From the NCBI GenBank assembly GCA_028871235.1, contig JAGWNO010000074.1, positions 1 to 9,842 on the forward strand: DNA of 9,842 nt. The letters run 5' to 3'. Positions 1 through 6,131 of the stretch are shown here, piece after piece; positions within the stretch are counted from its first letter, which is position 1, and each line of letters begins with the position of its first letter. The translations under genes were made by a program, and so were the position numbers. This DNA is from Gammaproteobacteria bacterium. Its GTDB lineage: Bacteria; Pseudomonadota; Gammaproteobacteria; Natronospirales; REEB76. The notes below the pieces were generated by a model that saw nothing but the letters and a program-made list of their open reading frames with translations, was not told where the DNA came from and did no database searches.

Positions 1-733
1 ACGGGCGGCGGATGAAACCATCGGTGGCGCCCAGAAGCTTGCTCACCTCGATTTCCATGCGGCGGTTGACGATGTCGAGACGAATAGTGTTACCGACGAT
101 GAGTGCCACCGCCAGCGCCAGCAGCAGGCCGATGATGAGCACGCCGCGATGCAGGATATCCAGCATGGACTGCAGCCGCTCCAGCCACTGGATGTCCATG
201 CGCACCTGGTCCACCTGCGGCAGCGCCCCCAGCTGCTGGCCGAGCTTCTGGGTCGCCTGTGGCGTCGTATAGTCTGCGCTGGGGCGTACCACCAGCACCG
301 CCGGCAGCGGATTGCTGCCCAGCAGCGCCAGGGCATCGCCGAATCCGGAGCGCTGCTGGAATTCTGCCAGCGCCTGGCTGGCGCCGATCACCTGTACCGC
401 GGCCACGCCCTCATGGGCGCGCACGCCGGCGGCCAATTGCTGCACAGCGGAATTGGAAAGATTTTGCTTGAGAAACAGCGAGATGCGCGCCGCGCCCTGC
501 CAGGCGCCGCTCACGTGACGCACGTTGTTCACCAGTACCAGCATGCCGGAGGGCAGCGCCAGGGCGATGCCGATTACCGCCACGGTCATGAGCGTGGCGA
601 ATGGATGGCGATATAACCGGTTCAGGCTGCTTGCCGAGGTCTGCCGATGGTGCAGCACATAGGCGCCGAGGCGCTGTCCCAGTGTCGGCCGGCTTAGGTG
701 AGCGCCGCGGGTTTCGTCACGCCGGGCCCGCAT
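1..733 (-). CDS. ftsX: Cell division protein FtsX, C-terminus cut by the window edge
   Basis: FtsX is the inner-membrane partner of FtsE in the divisome. In E. coli the complex activates amidases through EnvC. The frame reads from ATG 733-731 to base 1 without a stop, giving 244 residues of a protein usually about 300-350 long. Residues 45-68 form a hydrophobic segment after a basic cytoplasmic N-terminus, followed by a periplasmic domain and a second membrane segment at about 197-217. The last visible residues include GATDGFI and RRP, matching the conserved stretch after TM2 in E. coli FtsX. The start is supported by an AGGGAG Shine-Dalgarno at 740-745 with a 6-nt spacer. It lies inside ftsE (17-bp overlap), which suggests translational coupling. 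The last two membrane segments lie outside the window. Identity is very secure from sequence and position. Confidence 0.95.
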   Translation of the reverse strand, partial: MRARRDETRGAHLSRPTLGQRLGAYVLHHRQTSASSLNRLYRHPFATLMTVAVIGIALALPSGMLVLVNNVRHVSGAWQGAARISLFLKQNLSNSAVQQLAAGVRAHEGVAAVQVIGASQALAEFQQRSGFGDALALLGSNPLPAVLVVRPSADYTTPQATQKLGQQLGALPQVDQVRMDIQWLERLQSMLDILHRGVLIIGLLLALAVALIVGNTIRLDIVNRRMEIEVSKLLGATDGFIRRP

Positions 734-1406
734 GGGGTTCTCCCTGCAGTTCCGGCGTCACCATCCGGCCGGCGCGCAGGCCGAGCACGCGCTGGCCGAG
801 GCGGCGGATGAGATTGTGGTCATGGCTCGCCACCAGCACCGTGGCGCCTGCCTGGTTGAATCGCCGGAACAGCTGCATCACTTCGAAAGACAGTTCCGGG
901 TCCAGGTTGCCGGTGGGTTCGTCGGCGATGAGGATCGGCGGGCGGTTGACCACCGCGCGGGCGATACCGACGCGCTGCTGCTCGCCGGTGGACAGGGTGA
1001 TGGGCAGGGCGCGCTCCTTGTGCAGCAGGCCCACCAGATCCAGGGCAGCACGGACACGCTTCGGAATCTCCTGGTGGGGTATGCCGGCGAGGGTGAGTGG
1101 CAGTGCCACGTTGTCGAGCACACTGCGGTCATGCAGCAGTTTGTGGTCCTGGAAGATCACGCCCACCTGACGGCGGTAAAAGGGTATGCGCCGGCGGCGC
1201 ACGCCCGTCAGGTTCTGGCCGTTGACGATGACCTGGCCGCGGCTCGGCCGCTCGATGAGCGCGATGAGCTTGAGCAGGGTGCTCTTGCCGGCGCCCGAGG
1301 GGCCGGTGAGGAACACCATTTCGCCTTGCTCAAGACTGAAGCTCACGCCGGCGAGGGCTTCGTTGCCGCCGGGATAGCTTTTGCCGACTTCAGAGAACTG
1401 AATCAC
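717..1406 (-). CDS. ftsE: Cell division ATP-binding protein FtsE
   Basis: FtsE is the cytoplasmic ATPase of the FtsEX complex, which links ATP hydrolysis to septal peptidoglycan hydrolysis. The 229-residue product has all ABC motifs: Walker A GPSGAGKST (35-43), Q-loop Q86, signature LSTGEQQ (138-144), Walker B ILIADEP (158-164) followed by TGNLD, and H-loop H195. The signature has Thr where E. coli FtsE has the first Gly of LSGGE; the ATP-contacting Ser and second Gly are kept. Translation starts at a GTG (1406-1404) overlapping the ftsY stop in a GTGA tetranucleotide, with GGAG at 1414-1417 and a 7-nt spacer. It overlaps ftsX by 17 bp. Length matches the family (E. coli 222). Confidence 0.97.
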   Translation of the reverse strand: MIQFSEVGKSYPGGNEALAGVSFSLEQGEMVFLTGPSGAGKSTLLKLIALIERPSRGQVIVNGQNLTGVRRRRIPFYRRQVGVIFQDHKLLHDRSVLDNVALPLTLAGIPHQEIPKRVRAALDLVGLLHKERALPITLSTGEQQRVGIARAVVNRPPILIADEPTGNLDPELSFEVMQLFRRFNQAGATVLVASHDHNLIRRLGQRVLGLRAGRMVTPELQGEPHAGPA

Positions 1407-2335
1407 CCGGACACTCCGTCAGCCGCGTCGATCAGCGCCGCAGCGAACGCGTCGGCGGCGAATTCCTGCAGATCCTCCGCCTGCTCACCCACGCCGATGA
1501 AGCGGATGGGGATGCCAAAGCGCCTGGCGGCGGCGATCACGATGCCGCCCCGGGCGGTGCCGTCCAGTTTGGTGAGCACCAAGCCGCTGACATGCACGGC
1601 GGTGTGGAACTGCTCGATCTGCCGCAAGGCATTCTGCCCGGTACCGGCATCCAGCACCAGCAGGCACTCGTGGGGCGCACCGGCGTCCTGCTTGTGCAGC
1701 ACGCGGCGCATCTTCTGCAGCTCCTCCATCAGCGTGCCCTGGGTATGCAGCCGCCCGGCGGTATCCACCAGCAGCACATCGCTGCCGCGCGCCTTGGCCG
1801 CCAGCCAGGCATTGTGGCATACGGCGGCAGGATCGGCGCCGGTAGCAGCGGCGATGACCGGGATACGCTGGCGTTCGCCCCAGACTTTGAGCTGTTCGAC
1901 CGCGGCCGCACGGAAGGTGTCCGCCGCCCCCAGCAGTACTTTGAGACCCTGCGACTGGAAGCGCTGCGCCAGTTTGCCGAGGGTGGTGGTCTTGCCCACG
2001 CCGTTTACCCCCACCAGCAGGATGACGAATGGTCGCGGACCGTCCCCGAGCCTCAGCGGACACGCCACCGGCGCAAGGATTGCGGTCATATCCTCCACCA
2101 GTGCCGCGCGCAGTTCGCCGCTGTCCTTGAGTCGTCCTGAAGCGACTCTGTCGCGCAGGCGGTTCAGCAGTTCGCGGGTGGCGTCCACGCCCACATCCGC
2201 CAGCAGCAACTGGGTTTCCAGTTCCTGTAGCCGGGGTTCGTCCACACGCCCGCCCGGGGTGATGCGCAGCGCGGCGCGGCGCAGGCGTTCGCGCAGGCGG
2301 GCGGCGAATGCGGGTGCAGGAGCGGGATTATTCAT
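1403..2335 (-). CDS. ftsY: Signal recognition particle receptor FtsY
   Basis: FtsY is the SRP receptor GTPase that docks ribosome-nascent chains carrying Ffh/4.5S RNA at the SecYEG translocon. The 310-residue protein has the N domain at about 10-95 and the SRP-type G domain after it: G1 GVNGVGKT (109-116), G2 DTFRAAA (139-145), G3 DTAGR (191-195), G4 TKLDG (255-259) and G5 GVGEQ (281-285). It is much shorter than E. coli FtsY (497) because the long acidic A domain is absent. A short basic, amphipathic stretch rich in Arg (about 10-25) remains and could be the membrane-targeting helix. No clear Shine-Dalgarno precedes ATG 2335-2333. Its stop overlaps the ftsE start by 4 bp. First gene of ftsYEX. 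Confidence 0.97.
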   Translation of the reverse strand: MNNPAPAPAFAARLRERLRRAALRITPGGRVDEPRLQELETQLLLADVGVDATRELLNRLRDRVASGRLKDSGELRAALVEDMTAILAPVACPLRLGDGPRPFVILLVGVNGVGKTTTLGKLAQRFQSQGLKVLLGAADTFRAAAVEQLKVWGERQRIPVIAAATGADPAAVCHNAWLAAKARGSDVLLVDTAGRLHTQGTLMEELQKMRRVLHKQDAGAPHECLLVLDAGTGQNALRQIEQFHTAVHVSGLVLTKLDGTARGGIVIAAARRFGIPIRFIGVGEQAEDLQEFAADAFAAALIDAADGVSG

Positions 2336-2362
2336 TTGGTAGGCAGGATGGATATCCCGGCT

Positions 2363-2368
2363 ATCCTA
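2363..2368 (-). promoter_or_regulatory. Possible -10 box for ftsYEX
   Basis: On the minus strand TAGGAT (4 of 6 matches to TATAAT, preceded by GC) lies 27 nt before the ftsY start. No convincing -35 is present at 16-18 bp; TTGCAC at 2384-2389 is the best candidate but has a 15-bp spacer. A separate promoter is expected here because the upstream lipase gene ends in a strong terminator. The spacer also contains a perfect 12-bp palindrome, CGCCGGCCGGCG (2373-2384). The motif match is weak on its own. Confidence 0.25.
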
Positions 2369-2387
2369 GCATCGCCGGCCGGCGTGC

Positions 2388-2415
2388 AAAAAAACGGGGC
2401 GGCCGGAGCCGCCCC
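2388..2415 (-). terminator. Rho-independent terminator of the lipase gene
   Basis: Read on the minus strand: GGGGCGGC (2415-2408), a 4-nt loop, the perfectly complementary GCCGCCCC (2403-2396), then G and seven T (2394-2388). An 8-bp all-G/C stem plus T-tract is a textbook intrinsic terminator. It lies 20 bp past the lipase stop and separates that transcript from ftsYEX. Confidence 0.92.
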
Positions 2416-2435
2416 ATGGTGCCGGTGCCGGCCGG

Positions 2436-4574
2436 TTACTGGATGAGGCCCGGCGGCGAATTGTTGATGGGCAGGAACGTACCGTTGCTTCCTATGAAGG
2501 TCGCCATCTCGGTCTGCATTTCCAGGAACACCCCGCCGTACAGTGCAGCGTCGGCGCTGCAGTTGGGCGGCGGCGTCGGCAGCAGCAGCGAGCCGTGGGT
2601 GCCGGCGGTGAAGTGCACGATGGCATGGACTGAGGCACCTGACGTGGTGCTGTTGACCGAAGTCAGGCCCATGAGTTTCGCCAGCAGTTCGGTGTTGGCG
2701 TTCGGCACCACCGTGTCGGGCACGTTGCAGGGATCGCCGCCGAAACCGCCTATCACCTCGATCATGTGGATGGGGTGGTTGGCGGCGGCCAGCGCGGCGT
2801 AATTGGCCGGGTCGCCGTCGTCCACCACCGCCTGGGCGTCGCGGAAGAAGTCGTCGTAGAACTGCGTGCCCTGCACCACGCCCTCGGACTGCAGCCCGGC
2901 GTTGATGATGGGCGCGAAGGTGACCGAGTTCTGCAGCAGCGTGCTGATGTCGCCGCCCGGCATGCCGAGGGTGGCGGCATGCACATTGGGGTCCACCGCC
3001 AGGAAGGTGGTGCCCACGATAGCCCCCAGCGAATGGCCCACGTAGGAGATCTGCGAGCCGTCGAACAAGGTGGAGGCGGTGCCGAAGACGGTAATGGAGG
3101 GGATGGTGGCGCGCAGCGCGATCAGGTCGGCCACGCCCTCGCGCAGGTTGTCGCGGGAGGTGATGAGGCTTTGCAGATTGATGAACGAGGCGCCGCTCGG
3201 GTCAATCTGGCCGTCGGGACCCGGCAGGTTGGTGGTGTTGTTGACCACATCCAGGTTGAAGGTGCGCTCGCCGGTCACCAGTGAGGCCGCCGCGGTGCCC
3301 GCGAACACCTGGTTCTGGTAGAGCGGATCGGAGGTGTTGGTCACGCCGTGCAGCGGCAGATCGATGGCCACCGCCGCGATACAGGCCTTGGCCAGCGCAT
3401 CGGCCACCGCCAGCACGTTCTCCCGGTCCTGGCCGATGCCGTGCTGGAAGATCACCACCTTCCAACCGGTGCTGGGCTTGGCTGAAGGGCAGCCGCCGGT
3501 GGCACCGGTGATGGGGATCGTCGCCAGCATCGGGATGGTGACCTTGGTGGTGGCCGCCGGCATCGGCGTGAGCACCGTGGTATCGCCGCCGTTCACGCTG
3601 TTATGCCAGGAATCGGTAAGCGGCGCCGTGGGGTTGGCGGCGGTGGGCACCGACAGGTAGTACGGGATTTTGAGGGTGCCGGCATACACCTCGGCGAGAC
3701 CCAGGGCGGCCCCGCCGGTGGCGGTCTTGGTGTTCTTGCCGGTGTCCAGCAGCGTGCCGGTGCCGGCTTGCACATTGGCTTCCACGGCGGCGAGCGAGGC
3801 GCCGATGTATTGGGTGCTGAAGCTGAAGGTGAGCACCAGGTTCTGCAGGTTGAGGCCGGCGCCCGACGCCACCGCCAGCTGCGGCAGGGTGAACTGGGCC
3901 ACCGGCAGCAGTCCCGCGTTGGGCAGCGGGCCGATCTTGGATAAGTTGCCGCCGGCGGCCAGCGCCGGTTCGTCCGCCAGCACGATGGCGGCGAAATCGG
4001 CGCTCGGCGCCGCCGGGTTACCGCTGGTGTCCTTGATGCCGTTGGTGAGTATCACCAGATAGGTGCTGCCGCCGGCCAGCGGTTTGAGCGGCGTGATGTT
4101 GAGCACCGTGCCGCCGCTGTCGCTGGAGGATGACAGACCCACGCTGTAGTCGGTTCCTGCAACCAGCGGGGTCGCGCCGGCCAGTGGGTTGATGGCCTTG
4201 GTCTGCGGATTGGCAGTGACCTTGAACACCAGCACGTCGGCGGCGTTCAGGGAGGTGGGATCCACCGCCGAGCTGAAATAGGCATTGATGGTCGCCTGGG
4301 TGCCGAAACCGTCCAGGTGGTTCATGGCGAGCGTCGGTGCATTGGCCGGGCTGGTGGGATCGAGCGCCGGGATGTTGAGGGTGCCGGTGGTGCTGCCGTT
4401 GAAGTACAGGTCGTTGGGGAATGGCAGGACCCCGACCAGTGGCGAGAAGCGCGCAAAGAAACCGGAATTGGGGTTGGGGCTCGGGGCGGTCGAGTCGCTG
4501 CCTTTGACGCAGGCGGTCAGGATGACAGCGGAACCGAGGACAGCAACGATAAGGGCCAGTGCGCGTTTATACAT
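2436..4574 (-). CDS. VolA-like lipoprotein lipase / (lyso)phospholipase
   Basis: Predicted outer-membrane lipoprotein of 712 residues with a C-terminal alpha/beta-hydrolase. A lipoprotein signal peptide ends in the lipobox LTAC, giving lipidated Cys22; the +2 residue is Val, so there is no Lol-avoidance Asp. A low-complexity Ser/Pro/Asn linker follows. Residues about 38-95 carry LPFPNDLYF and LDGFGT, typical of the bacterial virulence-factor lipase N-terminal domain known from Vibrio VolA. Residues about 93-200 look like a bacterial Ig-like (Big_5/SbsA) domain. The hydrolase has an oxyanion-type QHGIG (377-381), nucleophile elbow GHSLG with Ser515, probable Asp620 (PDTVVP) and His660 (GTHGS). 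Four more Cys (362, 398, 616, 672) could form disulfides. ATG 4574-4572 was chosen because it gives a perfect signal peptide and has GGAGGG 7 nt upstream; an upstream in-frame ATG at 4652 has neither. VolA releases fatty acids from lysophosphatidylcholine; the substrate here is unknown. Confidence 0.88.
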   Translation of the reverse strand: MYKRALALIVAVLGSAVILTACVKGSDSTAPSPNPNSGFFARFSPLVGVLPFPNDLYFNGSTTGTLNIPALDPTSPANAPTLAMNHLDGFGTQATINAYFSSAVDPTSLNAADVLVFKVTANPQTKAINPLAGATPLVAGTDYSVGLSSSSDSGGTVLNITPLKPLAGGSTYLVILTNGIKDTSGNPAAPSADFAAIVLADEPALAAGGNLSKIGPLPNAGLLPVAQFTLPQLAVASGAGLNLQNLVLTFSFSTQYIGASLAAVEANVQAGTGTLLDTGKNTKTATGGAALGLAEVYAGTLKIPYYLSVPTAANPTAPLTDSWHNSVNGGDTTVLTPMPAATTKVTIPMLATIPITGATGGCPSAKPSTGWKVVIFQHGIGQDRENVLAVADALAKACIAAVAIDLPLHGVTNTSDPLYQNQVFAGTAAASLVTGERTFNLDVVNNTTNLPGPDGQIDPSGASFINLQSLITSRDNLREGVADLIALRATIPSITVFGTASTLFDGSQISYVGHSLGAIVGTTFLAVDPNVHAATLGMPGGDISTLLQNSVTFAPIINAGLQSEGVVQGTQFYDDFFRDAQAVVDDGDPANYAALAAANHPIHMIEVIGGFGGDPCNVPDTVVPNANTELLAKLMGLTSVNSTTSGASVHAIVHFTAGTHGSLLLPTPPPNCSADAALYGGVFLEMQTEMATFIGSNGTFLPINNSPPGLIQ

Positions 4575-4689
4575 TTGTTTTCCCTCCAAAACGGCGGAGT
4601 TAGGGTACGCTGGATGCGCTCCGGCACGCAAGCGGCGGCGATGACCGCACATGCGGGAGCCAACTTACTGAATTGCGTGGATTTGTGGC
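4575..4689. promoter_or_regulatory. Divergent intergenic region, lipase / rsmD
   Basis: These 115 bp must hold the promoters of both the lipase (leftward) and rsmD (rightward). On the minus strand TTGCGT-18 bp-TACCCT is the best pair I see, but it is weak. On the plus strand no good pair is visible. An imperfect palindrome CCGCACATGCGG (4645-4656) lies near the middle and could be an operator, though a 5-bp arm is common by chance. No strong Shine-Dalgarno precedes rsmD. Confidence 0.35.
4582..4587 (-). promoter_or_regulatory. Ribosome binding site of the lipase gene
   Basis: GGAGGG on the minus strand, 7 nt before ATG 4574-4572. It is one of the strongest Shine-Dalgarno sequences in the window. 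It fixes the lipoprotein start over the in-frame ATG 78 nt upstream. Confidence 0.8.
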
Positions 4690-5283
4690 ATGTTCAATCC
4701 GGGGCGCGGTTATCGCAATCAGTTCCGCATCATCGCCGGTACATGGCGGCGGCGGCGGCTGGCATTTCCCGCACTGCCCGACATCCGGCCTTCGCCGGAC
4801 CGGGTGCGGGAGACGCTGTTCAACTGGCTGCGGGAACGGGTTGCCGGGGCGCGCTGTCTCGATCTGTTCGCCGGCAGCGGCGCGCTGGGTCTGGAAGCGC
4901 TGTCGCGGGGCGCGCGTCAGGTCACGTTCGTGGATCAGGAGCGGCAGGTGGTGCAGGCGATCGGCGCGCACTTGCAGACCTTGGGTGCCACGGGCGGGGA
5001 GGTGGTACAGGCGGAAGCGCTGGCTTTCCTGCGGGGCACGCCAGCCGCGTTTGATATCGTCTTTCTGGACCCGCCATTCGCTTCGGAATTGCTGGCGGCG
5101 ACACTGCCGGCGCTGACACAAGGCGGCTGGCTCGCCCACGGCGCCCATCTGTACATGGAATATCCGGCCGCTGCCGGTGTGGTGATCCCGGCGGGTTGGC
5201 AGATATGGCGTGCGGGCCGCGCCGGCCGTGTGGGCTTCGCCCTGGCCGTGCGGGAGCCGCCGCAAAAACTTGAAGCGCAGTGA
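4690..5283 (+). CDS. rsmD: 16S rRNA (guanine(966)-N(2))-methyltransferase RsmD
   Basis: RsmD uses S-adenosylmethionine to methylate N2 of G966 in 16S rRNA during late small-subunit assembly. The 197-residue product has the basic N-terminal RIIAGTWR region (13-20), the family stretch RPSPDRVRETLFNWL (33-47), SAM-binding motif I LDLFAGSGALGLEALSRG (57-74) and catalytic motif IV DPPF (127-130). Length matches E. coli RsmD (198). The ATG start gives about ten residues before RIIAG, as in relatives, although no clear Shine-Dalgarno precedes it. It is divergent from the lipase and leads a tight same-strand run: coaD starts 33 bp downstream. In E. coli rsmD lies directly divergent from ftsY; here the lipase gene sits between them. 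Confidence 0.96.
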   Translation: MFNPGRGYRNQFRIIAGTWRRRRLAFPALPDIRPSPDRVRETLFNWLRERVAGARCLDLFAGSGALGLEALSRGARQVTFVDQERQVVQAIGAHLQTLGATGGEVVQAEALAFLRGTPAAFDIVFLDPPFASELLAATLPALTQGGWLAHGAHLYMEYPAAAGVVIPAGWQIWRAGRAGRVGFALAVREPPQKLEAQ

Positions 5284-5298
5284 AAAGCCCGCTATACA
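5270..5298 (+). promoter_or_regulatory. Possible internal promoter for coaD
   Basis: TTGAAG (5270-5275) and TATACA (5293-5298) each match the sigma70 consensus at 4 of 6 positions, with the optimal 17-bp spacer, at the end of rsmD. The predicted start would fall near 5305, right at the coaD Shine-Dalgarno, giving an unusually short leader. That weakens the call. Confidence 0.3.
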
Positions 5299-5316
5299 GG
5301 CAGTGGAGGAACGGCC

Positions 5317-5799
5317 ATGCCCGCGAGCATTCTCTATCCCGGCACCTTTGATCCCATCACCAACGGTCACGCCGATATCGTGCGCCGTGCGGCGCGCCTG
5401 TTCGACCGCGTGGTGGTGGCCATCGCCGCCAATCCCGGCAAGACTCCGGCGTTCCTGCTGGACAAGCGCGTGGAACTGGCGCGCGCGGCCCTTGAGGACA
5501 TCAAAAACGTGGAAGTATGCGGTTTCGCGGAACTCACCGTGGCATTCGCGCACAAGCAGGGCATCAAGGCGATATTGCGCGGCCTGCGCGCGGTATCCGA
5601 CTTCGAGTTTGAATTCCAGCTGGCCGCCATGAACCGGCATCTCGGACCCGACGTCGAAACCATCTTCATGTCGCCGGCGGAGCAGTTCACCTTCATCTCC
5701 TCCAGCCTGGTGCGCGAAATTTCCGCACTCGGCGGTGACGTGTCGCAGTTCGTGCATCCGGCGGTGCAGGCGGAACTGCAGAAACTGAGGAAGCGCTAG
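5317..5799 (+). CDS. coaD: Phosphopantetheine adenylyltransferase CoaD
   Basis: CoaD transfers AMP from ATP to 4'-phosphopantetheine to form dephospho-CoA, the penultimate step of coenzyme A synthesis; it is a cytoplasmic hexamer. The 160-residue product has the nucleotidyltransferase signature TNGH (15-18) with Thr10 before it, Lys42 in NPGK, the ILRGLR substrate-binding stretch with Arg88 and Arg91, and the second ATP motif ISSSLVRE (127-134). Length matches E. coli CoaD (159). GGAGGA at 5305-5310 lies 6 nt before the ATG. It follows rsmD by 33 bp and is followed after 33 bp by the ferredoxin gene, so co-transcription is likely. Confidence 0.98.
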   Translation: MPASILYPGTFDPITNGHADIVRRAARLFDRVVVAIAANPGKTPAFLLDKRVELARAALEDIKNVEVCGFAELTVAFAHKQGIKAILRGLRAVSDFEFEFQLAAMNRHLGPDVETIFMSPAEQFTFISSSLVREISALGGDVSQFVHPAVQAELQKLRKR

Positions 5800-5802
5800 A
5801 AT
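5797..5802 (+). promoter_or_regulatory. Possible -10 box for the ferredoxin gene
   Basis: TAGAAT (5 of 6 matches to TATAAT) overlaps the coaD stop codon, 30 nt before the ferredoxin start. I see no acceptable -35 at 16-18 bp. The match may be incidental. Confidence 0.2.
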
Positions 5803-5832
5803 AACCGCCCTGATTCCCCGCCGGAGTGGCAC

Positions 5833-6099
5833 GTGGCGCTCAAGATCACCGACGCCTGCATCAACTGTGACGTGTGCGAGCCCGAGTGCCCGAACCACGC
5901 CATCTCACAGGGCGCGGAGATATATGAGATCGATCCCGAACTTTGCACTGAATGCGTCGGTCATTTCGACAAGCCGCAGTGCCAGCAGGTGTGCCCGGTG
6001 GATTGCATCCCATTGGATGACGAGCATCAGGAAACCCGTGAACAACTGCTGGCTAAATACCAACGCATCACCGGCAAGCCGGTAAATGAACGGTGCTGA
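5833..6099 (+). CDS. yfhL: YfhL-type (Alvin) 2[4Fe-4S] ferredoxin
   Basis: A small electron carrier of 88 residues that binds two [4Fe-4S] clusters. Cys9, Cys12, Cys15 lead into the first cluster with Cys19 followed by Pro. The second set is Cys38, Cys41, Cys50 and Cys54 followed by Pro, with the 8-residue insertion between the second and third Cys that marks the Allochromatium vinosum ferredoxin family, and a C-terminal extension. The pattern closely resembles E. coli YfhL (86 residues). Two further Cys, 58 and 88, are not needed for the clusters. The start is GTG, supported by GGAG at 5823-5826 with a 6-nt spacer and by the conserved N-terminus MALKIT. The electron-transfer partner cannot be told from the window. 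Confidence 0.93.
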   Translation: MALKITDACINCDVCEPECPNHAISQGAEIYEIDPELCTECVGHFDKPQCQQVCPVDCIPLDDEHQETREQLLAKYQRITGKPVNERC

Positions 6100-6131
6100 T
6101 CATCCTCACCAGTAATCCAGCCGGGTTCTCC

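Noticed and set aside
732..2342. Long open frame on the plus strand (536 codons)
   Set aside because: It is antisense to ftsE and ftsY, which carry full motif sets. Long antisense frames are expected in high-G+C genes, and its product shows no recognisable domain.
4575..4652. N-terminal extension of the lipase from ATG 4652
   Set aside because: It would place 26 charged residues before a textbook lipoprotein signal peptide and has no ribosome binding site. GGAGGG supports ATG 4574.
4600..5898. Open frame of 432 codons on the minus strand
   Set aside because: It is antisense to rsmD, coaD and the start of the ferredoxin gene, all certain. It reads as Arg/His-rich low-complexity sequence.
6093..6131. 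GTG 6093 as the ggt start
   Set aside because: It would put 13 extra residues in front of a complete signal peptide. ATG 6132 gives normal basic, hydrophobic and cleavage regions. The overlap with the ferredoxin stop is tempting but not decisive.
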